Shown here one piece after another: positions 10,741 through 23,300 of a stretch of DNA of 64,000 nucleotides (the first letter of the stretch is position 1; the number at the start of each line of letters is the position of its first letter). The notes beneath the pieces were generated by a model. It ran no database searches and had not been told where the DNA came from. It was given only the letters and a program-made list of their open reading frames with translations. This stretch comes from Sipunculus nudus (taxonomy: Eukaryota > Annelida > Sipuncula > Golfingiida > Sipunculidae): positions 33,871,676-33,935,675 of the forward strand of contig CM049311.1 of the NCBI GenBank assembly GCA_026874595.1, read 5' to 3'. Made by a program: the position numbers and the translations under genes.

Positions 10741-11900
10741 TCCCTGAAACCACATCGTGATTGTAAGTGCTGCTTCCTAGCGGCAGATAAGGCACCACAT
10801 ATACGCTCGCTGCAACCTGCGTCACATATCCAAAACGGAGCCCGCCCGACTTCTCTGCGGCAGGAATACGGCCGGTGTTTGCTCGATCACTGCGGACTCC
10901 GCCGCGATTTTTAGGAGTCTGCCGACGATCGCAGGGCACATAAACCTGTTTTTAAATCAGCGATCATCCAATGTTGATATTTGGGGTCGCAGAGCTCGTA
11001 CACAGGTCGCCCGTAGATCACCCGGGCAGATACCAACATGCGATCGTTATTCGGCCAGAAATTCCGACGATTTTAGACGAATTGTTGCTTTAAAATTCGG
11101 ACGGAGGTCAAAGAGCTGCGCGGCCGCCGCATGGGCTGCCTACGATACTCGAACGACCCGGCGCCCTTCCAGTATCCCGCCCGACTTGTATAAAGTCGAA
11201 CGTGCTGCGAACGTGCTCCTTGCATGTGTCGGGCCGCCGTCAGGCGGCTACTTCGGCCTCTGGCCGGGTTTCTCCCGTTAACTCAGCTTCCTGTTCATGC
11301 TCCGATGAAGCGGACTCAGGCTCTCGTGCCACCTTCTTCTTAGAAACGGGTTTCTTTGCTCCCTGGGTCTTCTTTGGCCATATCTTAGATAGCCAGAATT
11401 ACTTAGAAGCTGTGCAGTTCTATTCACTCTATCAGACTTAAGAAATATGTGACAAACTTTTTTATATGTCGTATATATACTCGAGGCGCGGACGTCGGAC
11501 GATGTCAGGCACGACGTCGGGCGGAGACCGCCCGGGCGTCGCCCGGGTGTCTAGCGGGTATCGACAGACAAAATGACCATCGACTGCTACTTGGACGGCG
11601 CCTGCCATTATGCCGGGCGGCCTTCGCCCGACTACCTTCTTTTACTGTCGGCCACCGGGAGATTATTGATCAGCATTGTTCAGTAGGCACCGGCCGATCC
11701 CCGTCCGATATGTGACAGGTTAAATTAAGCGTAAAATACGTTCGACTTCCTGGCGGGCTTGGAATTCGGCGACTCTCTGGCGTTCCACTAATTCGGCTGG
11801 AGGCCGTTGAATATGTGACGCAGGCTTACTAGTGATGCTGCAGGAAACGCACTTGCGTTACGCTGCATGCATTCAACGATATACGCCAGCTGTTTCTTTT
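10740..11900. other. GC-rich island of unknown origin
   Basis: Base composition jumps from AT-rich to clearly GC-rich, with many CpG and repeated GCCCGAC / GTCGGGC words (near 10848, 11178, 11515, 11623), some in inverted order. Frames on both strands are interrupted and no domain was recognised. It may be a foldback repeat, an old retroelement gag region or transferred DNA. Confidence 0.4.
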
Positions 11901-12659
11901 CCTAGGTTTCCCCGCAAAAAAGTAGAGCATACTGATAATTCGAATGTGTCCTGTACATCAGCTTCAGTCACGGAACAAGATTCGAGTTCTGATATCAATT
12001 AATTTTAATAATTTCTCAACACATTTTCCAGTTCTAGAAATGACATTGAACACTGGCTGACCCAAGCTTCTCTAATGCCAGTTCTATCCGAATCAACGAG
12101 TTTCAGATCATTTGTGAGTCTAGAACGGGAATTACCAGAGTAACCGAGTGCGCCCCGAATACCTGATGAACCTCCGGCTGGATTACATCTGGGTCAACAA
12201 AGTTACTTTCCTCATGACGGTTGCCGCGGCGGCAACTTTACAGGATTTCCTAGTGACACTCACAACCTGGCTCTGGCATATAACGCCGCTGATCACTAAG
12301 TCAGATTGACCGTTTTCGTTGGACACAGCAGGATTAAGGTCACAATGTGCATTTGAAGACACATTCAGACTTGTATTAGGTATAGTGCCACAAACACTGC
12401 CTGGTGGCCGCGTAGCATGATTATCAGATTCAGTACGAGATTCCAGGCCATCGTTTAGTCAATGACTTGCACCCGAGACGATAATTATTGTCCGACAAAT
12501 GCATTGAGACTTTTTTTTATCCAAGCAATAGTGTGCAATGTAGTGTTTCCGTCCGATCTGTGTGCTGAATTGGCCATAATCCTACCGCGGCGGATGACAC
12601 CAAACGGAGAATGAAAGGTACGGTGGTGATATATAGATGTCGCCACCCTATGACAAGGA

Positions 12660-12660
<1 letters not shown>
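11901..12660. other. non-coding or degenerate sequence
   Basis: No gene, RNA or clear repeat was recognised between the GC-rich island and the TA microsatellite. Confidence 0.4.

Positions 12661-12729
<69 letters not shown>
12661..12729. repeat. (TA)n microsatellite
   Basis: About 69 bp of TA next to the left end of the Tigger-like element; TA is also that family's target site. Confidence 0.95.
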
Positions 12730-12732
<3 letters not shown>

Positions 12733-14149
12733 TGAAATCTGGTCTAACGGACACCTCACTTAGGCGGACAACTGGCTATAACGGACAGGATAGTTAAGTC
12801 CCTTCAAAATTCCCTATATGTTATGTATAAGAGGAACCTCTAAAAAGGCGGAAACCTCACTACTGCGGACAACGGGCAACAGATTTCAACTCAAACCAAC
12901 ATTCTAAGAGTAAATAAACCTGACAAATACGGACACGATACGTCTCCCTGGCGAACACTGACCCCTCGCCCCGGGCAACACAAAGGCCACAGGTACTGTT
13001 GTTTATCCCGGGACTGGAACACAACGGATTATGCAATCCCGAGTTGTTACCTTAATGCGTGTACGTGCTCATGTCACGGTGTGATGTGCTCATAAGATAA
13101 ACACAGCAAGGGTGAAGCGGTAAACATCGTTTCACTTTATTTCACGGATGATCATTCACACATTTCGAAGCTGCATATTATTCGCTCGACCGCGGGGTCA
13201 TTAAATTGATTAAATGGCTGCCGATTACCCATGCGTCCCTGATCTCATCACACAAATTTCTAACTGTAAAGTTAGCCACTTTGTTGTAGCAGGCTGTTTG
13301 ATAATATGATTAATTAGTTTTGCTCAATATATCTCAAACTGATCTGCTCAGTGTTCAACACGTGCTCACTCCGTAGTTGATTGTAGCGTGCCGCCGTGCA
13401 CAAGCTTCTTTGGGTTCGTTTAATCTCGGGTGCCATCAACATCAAAGCAAGTCAAACCAAACAATCATCATCAGAGAAAATTTTATTTGAGGCTAAAGCT
13501 ACATTCACCTTTAAAAACGAATGTTCCGAGGTTCGTAGTCATTACAATCTTCGCATTATCAACGACGTCATTATCTTTGAGATTATCGCATTGGGACAGC
13601 TGAACGAGCTTATGCATTCTGAGAAAGTCAATCTTATTCGACTGAATACGAGAAGAACGCAGAAAATTTATATGTGGCAAGACACAGGTTGCGTCAGTTC
13701 TTTAACGCAAAGCAGAGTATGTGACAACTCATGATGAAAATGCCGCCAAAGATCGCAAACGGTTCTGCACGAGAAGTTCGCATGAACAACTGAATGTTGC
13801 CGTGTGGGAGTGGTTTCAGCGAGCCCGTGCTACATTTTACATCAGAGTATATGAACAGTTTTTACGGATGTCTTCATAGACATTTCTCGTCTTATTGTTC
13901 ACTACTTGAGATAAGTAAAAATAATCACAGTTTGCATATGACTACTGGATGCATGATGTGTGCATGAACATGTTGTACATGTACATGAACTCTGATATAA
14001 TACAATAAACACGTTCTTGCAGCTTTTCGTTGTCTTTATTTATAATCCCTCAGTTATCAAACAAGGTCAACCTGCCTAATAAGGACACCTCACTATTAAG
14101 GACAAAATGACTGAGTCCCTTGACTGTCCGCTTTAGACAGGTTTTACTG
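12730..14149 (+). mobile_element. internally deleted Tigger/pogo-family DNA transposon
   Basis: The left end CAGTGAAATCTGGTCTAACG and the inverted right end CAGTAAAACCTGTCTAAAGC form terminal inverted repeats flanked by TA (12728-12729, 14150-14151). Subterminal GGACACCTCACT words occur at both ends. At 1.42 kb it is too short for a full transposase gene: the DNA-binding end survives and the DDE catalytic part is missing. It is therefore non-autonomous. Confidence 0.8.
13600..13850 (+). pseudogene. Tigger-type transposase DNA-binding fragment (psq and CENP-B HTH)
   Basis: In the frame starting at 13670 the translation reads ICGKTQVASVL, a stop, RKAEYVTTHDENAAK, then EQLNVAVWEWFQRARA. GKTQVxxIL and LNxAVWEWFxxARA are conserved in Tigger/Jerky CENP-B-type domains. 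A short piece in another frame just upstream (SEKVNLIR) fits the psq helix, implying a frameshift. The DDE domain is absent. Confidence 0.75.
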
Positions 14150-15290
14150 TATATTGTTTCGGGTGATAAACAAGTTCGTACAGTCATTCATCTGGGTTTC
14201 CAAAGATACACGCCATCATATTCTACCACAACCATGAATGAACATGGTCACATTACCCTTGGCACGAGGGCAATAAATAATCTCATCTTATCATAGCAAT
14301 TAAAAGTGGTTGCGCTTGGGGGGGGGGGGGGGGCTGAAGTGACGATAGGGTACTTAATGAATATTTTACATTCACGTAATTGATGCCATTTATTCAACAA
14401 ACACAAGTACGGGGGTAAATAATTTAAACTCTAGAAATCATTTTAAAACGTTTTCCTTTTTTTCATAATTACTTCTGCTGTACGTTTGACTTTTGAGACA
14501 TATTTCGGCGACATTTTCGTTATCAGCTGATAACAAATCTCAGTATCAGGTCATGGGCTCACGGTGAAGAAATTCTGATGTAGTAAAAAAATTATAATAA
14601 ACTGTAAACAGTCATAGTGCGCATCCCTTGGCCAACAAATGATGCAGCATCCAGGCCCGCATCAACTGTTATCAGCTGATACATTCTACATTAATTCAAC
14701 GGAATTCAGTGAAAACTTATGTTGAAATTGATTATAAACATAATTTGAAACAAATGTCTAAAGCTCATCCTTCCAATAACCTTCAAGAAGGATCTTTATG
14801 GTGTTTGGAAATAATGTCTTGTGAAACACTGATAAACATCCATGGTGTCCGTTGTATGTACAGGTACTGACTGTCGGGCGTGGCACTTCACTTCAGGGGA
14901 AGTGGTTCTCAACCAGGCGATTATGTTAAAAGTTAGAGATATTCGGCGTCACCAGGATCGAGCGACCACGCCATACTATAGACAAGGCTAGCCCTGACCA
15001 TATGAATGGACCCCTGAACTATTTTATTATTTTATTTTAAAAAATGAATGAAAACTGGTCTTTCGACCACTGGTTAAGCCAAGAAGGTTTGGGGAATGAC
15101 ATCGGCCGTATAGCCCCCCCCCCCCCAATCATATAGCAGCCAGTAAGCAGAAGTTTGTAAGGACCGTGAGACGTTTTTGTCACTGCATCATATTGAGGCA
15201 GCTATAAGAAAGAATAGATAAAATGTATGCACAATTTTTACCAGATGGCTTCCGCAGTATCTGTTACAAAATCGATTAAGTGACGCCTGA
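14150..15290. other. AT-rich intergenic sequence
   Basis: No gene seen. Poly-G near 14317-14332 and poly-C near 15114-15126 are the only notable features. Confidence 0.5.
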
Positions 15291-15399
15291 AATATGAAGC
15301 ACGTTGATGGTTCATTTTACTATCAATCAATACTCCTTATGCAGCAATCTCTGAACTGGAATGGCTTTGTGTTTGCATACCAAAAAAATATGAAACATA

Positions 15400-15900
15400 A
15401 TAGTGCAGGTCTTCAAAGGAAATCCATGCTTTCAGCAGAATTGACCTTGAAGATCCTAGCCAAGGTCACCAGTTTTCGAACGCGTCAAAGAATACGGTGG
15501 AAACAACTTGTGTGTTAAACTGAGAGAAAAATATTTCTAATTTTACAAAGGTTATGGCTTTTACAAGAAACCCTAATGATAATGAAATATAATTCGGTTG
15601 ATATGACCTTGGAGATCTAGGTGAAACTTGAGAAAAAAATCTGCAGTTATTGGGGTAATAACAATGCTAGGTTTGGCCATGAAGATTAAGGTCCAGGTCA
15701 CCAGTTTTCGAACCCTTCAGAAAACTTGCTGAAATAACTACTTGCGTTTCGAATTTCAGGAAAAGAAATGCTACGCTTCGAAATGTTATCGCGTTCACAA
15801 GATATCCTGCAGACGACAATGACTGACAACGATAGACGACCACAGACAATTCCACTGGCCGTGTGAGTGTAGGAATCGTGTTTAACCCTTTTAAACCGGT
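15400..15900. repeat. diverged tandem repeat containing GGTCACCAGTTTTCGAAC
   Basis: GGTCACCAGTTTTCGAAC occurs near 15465 and again near 15697, each followed by CTTCAGAAAA/CGTCAAAGAA and GGAAACAA/GAAATAAC. The tail at 15810-15850 (GACGACAATGACTGACAACG) resembles the short-repeat arm of tandem-core elements. Possibly a short, decayed member of that class. Confidence 0.4.
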
Positions 15901-17304
15901 ACATTTTAAAATAAAGCAATGACAAATATAATAAACATTCAAACAATTATAAAAATAATCTATTTCTTCCTCAATGTAAATTTAAAAACATATTAGGTGA
16001 CTTCTCCGTATATTTTCTGCGCTTCTTCATTCCTTTTTTTCATGTTTAAGACTAAGGTAAGAAGTGCTTTTGTTTAAATACCTCTTGTAACCTTTCTTTT
16101 AAATTCATAAAGACTTTCACTTATTAATTTCTCAAATGAGCAGCTATTATTGAATTAAATACCCTGTAAGGTCATATGATACAAAAATATAATATCTGTC
16201 AGATATTCTGTGCTTGTGTTTCTTGAAAAAAATGTGTGATCAAACCCAGCCACTCTTGTCCATTAAATACATTGACAAGGCTGTTTACAAATATCTTATA
16301 TGGATATTAGGAAACTTAGGGTTTGCCTTGACTTACTTTAGTTAAACTTATATTTTAGTCGCTTCTACTTATCTAATAGAAAGATATAATATTCTGTTCC
16401 CGTTTACAGATCAGAGAGAGATAAATGTGAGGTTGAATGGCATTTTCATGTACCTGAGTATTCGAATATGTGCATTTTATACCGATTATTCGACACCGAT
16501 ACCAGGCTTGCATCATGCTTACAAAAAAGAGAACTAGTTTGCTTCCAAACAACATTAGGTGTTTTACCACATTAAAATGTCAAAGCACTACTTTAAATAC
16601 ATTACAAGATGTAATAAGGTTCAAGTATAACATGTGCAATACTATAAAAAAAAATCCTCTTTTTGTGATTTTCCTAAACTTTAGGTAACGAGTAATCGAG
16701 TCCAAGTCAGGTTATACCTATCGAGTCCACAATCGAGTTGTCAGTTCCAGCCATGTTCTTTGTAAGCGATCCATAAAGAAGATAAAACAGCTGTATTCAT
16801 TCAAATGATCTAATATCACATGTACTTATAAGTGTCCATTTTTATGTAAACCATTCTGCTAAGAGTTTGCTCGAGAAAAGTGCGGGCAATCATTATTATT
16901 TTTTTTCGATCATGGCACGTAAATAAGTCTTTACAAGTTGATGAAACAAGAATACTGTTCCACCAAAACCAATTATCCACAGGGAATTTGTACGAATTTA
17001 CACTGTAGCTTTTAAGGTATTCACATGCATTTAAACTGTCTATTTTCAGTGAAAATTTGTTCGCAAATAGTTATCGTCTTTCGATTATGGCACGAAAATA
17101 ACAGAACACGTTTTCACAAAAACAATTATGCATAGGTAATGTGCATGAATATACACTATAGACATTCCCTGTTGTGTTGTGTTTAAAATGGAAGCAATGT
17201 ACACTGCATGATCAAAATGGATAGTATAATAGTAATGGTGATACGCTTCAACTAATGACAACCTCGTTCTTAAACTCGCGTTATGGCCACAGCCTCGTCT
17301 CTGA
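15901..17304. other. AT-rich sequence 3' of the lectin gene
   Basis: Contains the unassigned 3' UTR of the lectin on the minus strand, just left of its stop at 17305. No further gene recognised. A short GAGTCC-rich patch at 16690-16740 resembles the GACTCG repeat. Confidence 0.45.
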
Positions 17305-20300
17305 TCACAGCCTCGTTTCTGTTTCCCACATTTCTGTTGAGATTTTAGGGCCTGTGGATCCCCGGATGTAGTAGACCAGACGACATGACTGGTCCGTGGA
17401 TCCGGGCGGGGTATAAAGGTAGTAGCCTTTACAAGTTACGGCCTGGAGACAGTGTAACGGACACTCTAGGTCGTCCGTTACAGGGAACTCATCCATCAAG
17501 TTGTCCGTGTCCGTCACGTGATTCTTGTCCCGTAATTCAAAATAGGCCTGTCTGATGTCAGCCGGGGGACCTGTGAACAAAATAAAATAATTTTAGCATA
17601 AGTAAGATTTACCACAAAATTGGAAATATTTTAATGCACAGATCTTTGACAGAAAAGCTGTTGATGTATGATTTGCAGAGACTCTGGATAACATACTTCA
17701 GGGGAAAAAAGCAGAATATCCATTATATATAACAGTAAAATGATACAGTATACATTGGTTTCATGACATATTGGCTTTAATCATCTTGCAAGATAAATAT
17801 AATCAAAAGAAATATATAAACTCATTGAACAGACATAGATTCTGATGGTATCGTAACAGCAACATAGTTCACCCCCCCCCCCCCCCTCGCTACTTTTGAA
17901 CGGATTTTGGCAGTATATGATAAAACACACTGAGGCAGAACTAGAATAACAAACATGTACTACATATTTGAATATTGCCACAAAAAAGGTTTGTAATATT
18001 CTAAACAGAGATGCCATCTTTGACACATGAAAGGACCTGGAATGACCCTACATCATTTAATTTTCCTCCTAGGTTTGTAATTTTGTAATCATCTTCGTTT
18101 TGTTATCTTCCATTTTTGTCATATTCTACTTCTTGTAATCTTGTAATAGTTTTGCGATTTTGTTTTTAAAAACTTTGACTTATACTTTAAGTTTAAGTAT
18201 CGCCGAGTAATCCTGTGACTTGCAAATCAACGATGGCGTAAGAAATTACTGCTGATAAGATGTCATTTAAAATTAAACAGTCTTCAGTCGGTTAACATTA
18301 TTGCTGCAATTTTAGCGCCTACATCCGTCGGTGGAGATGTTAAATATCCGCAAAGTTTCAAAAATGTCAGTGCGTAAAAAAGGATTTTCTTAAATCAATG
18401 ACGGCTAAAATTATTTTGGCTATCTATAATATCTAAATCCAAGAATTTTATAGGATGAAAATCAGTAAGTTGGATTCCAGTTTCTGGATTGCAGAACACT
18501 TGGTGTAGTGGCATCATGACAAACAGAATATTGAGTAGACAGGATAACTTCAGTAAAAGCATAATTAATGAGCCGTAGAATGTAAAGTCAAAATACCGGT
18601 TTTATCTCGCACAAACCTCATGACAGTCTTGATGTTCCAAATATGCATCTTATATTTTTTACTTATACTTCGCCTAAAGGCAAGTAAAATATCCAGATAT
18701 CCAGATTTGATAAAAAAAAATAGCTGGATACTGACCGTTATGGCCTTAATTGGCACGGATTGACAGGGTCCATGGAATGGGTCATGAGGTATAATAAGAA
18801 CAACAGGCTGTATTGATTACAAAAGCCTTCCGCTATAAAGTTAGTTGTGTTTGGCAGCAAAAACGTGTCAACTTAGACTTTTGCAGTTAATGTATTTATT
18901 ATGTTGTGCCAACACTCCTTTGTTTGAGAAGAAAACCACAAAATATTTAGAATAAAGAAAATCAACATTATCATGAAACAGTTTCGGTAAAACCACAGGC
19001 GCTTGAATTGCTAGTAATGTAGATTTCGGCTAAATTTGTTACATTTCTGGGTCATTTCACACTATACGGTCCATCTCGTCAATCGTTGTCCTTTGAAAGA
19101 AAAAAACTTAGAAAGATTATTTACGTCCTATCGAAATGCTGATACCAAGGGAATCCTGAGATGATTAACCCTGATCTACTAAGCGTCATATTGACCCTCT
19201 GGCATTACGACCAGATTACTGGCGCCAAAGTGTCATGACATCTACGTAGGTCTGAGGATCGCATTATAAGACCTTATGAAGATGCAAATATTTTCGTCAT
19301 TTCTGACAAGGCTTCATGGACTACAGGTACACTGTCAATCAACATAAACCAGACCATTCGTTAGCATTAAAGTGTTTAACCCAGCACATTGGTAAACCCC
19401 TCGGCATGTTTGTTGAATATATGACCGCATGAACACAAGCATGGCTCGCACGGGTTACAGGACGCAAGCAACTTTCAGGCGACACAGGAAATGACTCGTG
19501 TCCATTGAGACGGTGTTTCAGTTTTGGTTGCGAGCTCACATATATACTACTGTATTTATTCACCATTTTAAGCATTATATTGAGATTATTGGCCGTTTAC
19601 CATAATATGAATGTAACCAGATACAAGACCACTGCGATACATTCCTCCATATTACTAGTATCACGACTCAAGTAGGCTTACTAGCCCAATTATCCTATGG
19701 CCTACTGAGAGGGGTTGTCACGGCTATGATCTACCTGCCTGTCGGACTTATCTTGACGCCTTCTTGCATGCCTATCTCAAATATTAAGTAAATAAAAAAG
19801 AGATGGACCATATAATGTGAAAACGCTGGGAAAATGTCAGATAAGTAATGGTTATAAGGAAATGACCCAGAAAAGTAACACATTTAGCCGAAATCTACAC
19901 TATTAGCAATTCAGGCGCCTGTGGTAAAAGATGCACCTGGATGATATCCATCATACGTTGATTGCCCCTAGTACAACATGATATTTGTTATCATGAAATA
20001 GGTGGGGCCTGTTTGTCTGAGATCATCATGCTGCATAGAAAGATGGTGAGAATGTAATAACCGGATAGGGGCTGGCTTTCATACTAAAAACTACATAAAA
20101 TAAATACACCTGACAAACTTCTTTTCTTTTTTTAAAGGTTATCCTTTATATTTATAATTTTGTTGAGTGCGTAGCGATCAATTTCCAACAACCGAATAAA
20201 TAACAAACTTACGAAACGGATTATATTCGATTAACCCGACCTTCATTAGTTTTCACTGTCTAACGTAAAGAGGCAAGTTATGTCAAAATAATACCTATAC

Positions 20301-23300
20301 CTAACAGTACACGGCAAATCACTTCCAGTAAGTTTGATACCCTTTGAAATAAACACCGTCAGTTGAACTTGACTCTACATTGTATATGCTTTCTGCTAGT
20401 ACGACCAAATTTAAAAACGAAGAAAATAAATAGGGAGCTTACCAACTGACAAAACCATGACGACAAAAGAATGATATGATGTTTGAAGTTAAGTTACTCA
20501 ACTAAACATTAAAGAACGGTAGTCTGTGATAGAGCTTAAAAAATGAAATATAACCCCACTGTTACTTGGATTTCATTTGCTGCCTCTCTCGCGCTGTATT
20601 AGGATTAAAGTATAATTCCTTGTGTCTGTTGAAATAACGTTTTACAGGACATGAACTATATTATTATCTATGACTACGACTATTCGGAACAGGTGACCTA
20701 TTGGTGATGGCGCTCAGCTGACTATAGGAAGAAATTCACAAAAGGAGTTTGATCATCTGAATGCTAAATTTGGCTTCAGATGTGATTGTGACCTTTGATC
20801 TTGTGACAATAACGTGGACAGGGTTGTACCTTTAGTGATGGTTCACACATATATATGTGAAGACCAAATCCAAAAATGACTGGTTGTTTGAATATTGTAC
20901 AGGAGAAGAATAAGATCAATGCATTAGTTATAAAGATATACTAGAGGTTTTTGTAACACATTTTGAAATATTCCTCGGGGTATTTTCAAGCCTTATAACT
21001 TTGACGATTTGGGTCACAGTGACCTTATTTCAGGTTTCCGATTAATTTTTTCATGGACCTCCAAGAATATAATTTTATATAATGTATAATACATGTATAA
21101 TGTTCACAAAATATAGGTCACCATGACCTTATTTAAGGTTTTTAAGGAGATTTGCGTCCTAACATCACTGTCGACATGTTTTTTGGCATTACTTTTTAAA
21201 ATCATAGAACGCTCAAGCGCCAAAGATGAAAATACCTGATCAATTTTTTTTGTAAAAAAATACTATTTTAAGTACTTTTCCTGTAAACAATTTCAAACCA
21301 TTTTATGAGAGTCCATTCTATTTTGTAGCGACATTTTAACTCCATCCTTACCACAATCACCGTACTAATGATCAGGAGCTGCCGACTCCTTTTTTGTCCT
21401 GGTGCACGCTCATCTATCTTACGTCACAAATTACGTTATAACCATACCCCTGAAGGATAAATGATGGTCACTTGTAGGCGACGCCATGAACCATGGACAC
21501 AAAGGAATAGGTCAAACAGGCCGTATAGTGCATAATATGTATATCATAAGCAGGCATGGCACCAAATATTACGCATTTTCCTCTTTCATCCGTAAGTGCG
21601 AAAATTGGTTGGCAAGTTTTTCTTGCCTGAAACCGCGAAAAATCAAGTTGACAAGGGTAGTTGAATGGACTGTTTATATGATCACACAAGTTGCAGGGAG
21701 GTTATCGTAGCAGGATCAAAGAACTTCTTACCGTATACCTCGGCCGAACATGTTTGGTTCTAGCCCCGGATGTTGGCAAGGCCTTTTCAAGTCCTAGTCA
21801 GTGCTCAAATGTTGTGCGCTGTGTTACAGCTAAACAATGCATTTCGATTGTCATTCCTCATAGTTTTATCTTTTAATCTAAAAGATCATATTAATTAAGA
21901 AATAAAAAGAAAAAATCCCAGATTTATTGGTTTTCCAAATGGGGATGAAATGCTCGCTAGAAGGTTGGCCCTATAGTGGACGATATATGACGCATCTATG
22001 ATAAACCGAACTTTTAAGTTAAAACTGACGGCAGAACCTGGACATATTTCATGTTCAGCAACATATCAAGCCAATATTATATACCTTATTATCACTTATA
22101 AATATATATTGTGTGAAAACTGATTATTTTTTACAAGTCAGTGGAAACGGTTACCCGGTAGATTTTCGATCCAACGATCGGCCGAGGTGTTCCAAATGCC
22201 TCACGACTGACTTTCTTCCTGCAATCGTCTGCGACCACCAGCGTTTACCAGACTACTATTGTCCATGACTCGGAACAATTCCAGGTAATTTATATATAAA
22301 GTGCAATAGACCCCGGGTTATAAGGTAATTAAAAGGACTATTATGACATCATCATGCATTATGACGTCACTCACCTGGAACAGTTTCAGCAGGTTCCTCA
22401 CAGATATAATGATAGGTTTCGGTACATTTCTTGTCCTGCCACTTGCCGGTCCCGTCCTCCATCACGCATTGCTGATCAGAGCCCCCGTTAGGTTGAAGTA
22501 GGTTCAAGTTCCAGTTCAAATATCCGCCACTAGATGCCGTTTGATGGATGCCCACAATCGTTCCATCAGGGTATTCATAGTAAGATTCATTGGCCTGGTC
22601 ATTTAAAGCTATCCAGTTTTCTCTTTTAAAAAATAACATAGGACCGTTGAAGATAGATGGAGTAATATGTTACGTATATATTTATGAGTACTTTGCAAAC
22701 AAACTTTAAGCACATATATTAAGCCGAAATAAAGGTTCTCTTCTCAGGCATGTATTCAGAATCAATGCGAAATTTCTATACCTTTGAGAAACCTTTTTCT
22801 CGATAAAAAAATTATATGATCTTGAAAATTACATGGTAAATAAATACATCATAACAAATAACAACATAACAAAACTAAATTTATCATTATGAATTAAGCA
22901 CTGTTATTAATTAGTATTTGGTTGGTAAGCCCCTGCGAGCTAGTGCTTTGCTCTTTTGCAACTGATAATGACATGACAGATAATACATTGTATATTCATT
23001 TTATTGTATCCGTGTTCAACTTATAGCATGAACAATTAAAAGCTCGTAACAGTCTTTTGCTTTCCGACTTCACTGGGGATGTGTTTTTGCGCGCTAACCA
23101 AAGTTTCCTTGTACGACTGCACGTGGTTATTACCAAAGGCATTTGGGCGCTCCGATTTTCAGATTTGTTTGAACGATAGGTCGGAACAGCTATTCCTTCA
23201 CTGAGAATATTCTTGGTTTTGCCAAGTGTGTACATATGGCTAGGCTTAAACATGTTTCAGTGCAGATAAAATATATATGTATATCAAAGGCCTGGGAACA

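Noticed and set aside
12485-12754. Long frames of alternating I and Y (also at 29268-29530, 43449-43679, 63040-63264)
   Set aside because: They are translations of (TA)n microsatellites, not proteins.
13396-13734. 112-aa open frame as a gene
   Set aside because: It lies inside the Tigger element, has no domain in this frame over most of its length, and the recognisable transposase peptide is in a different frame just downstream.
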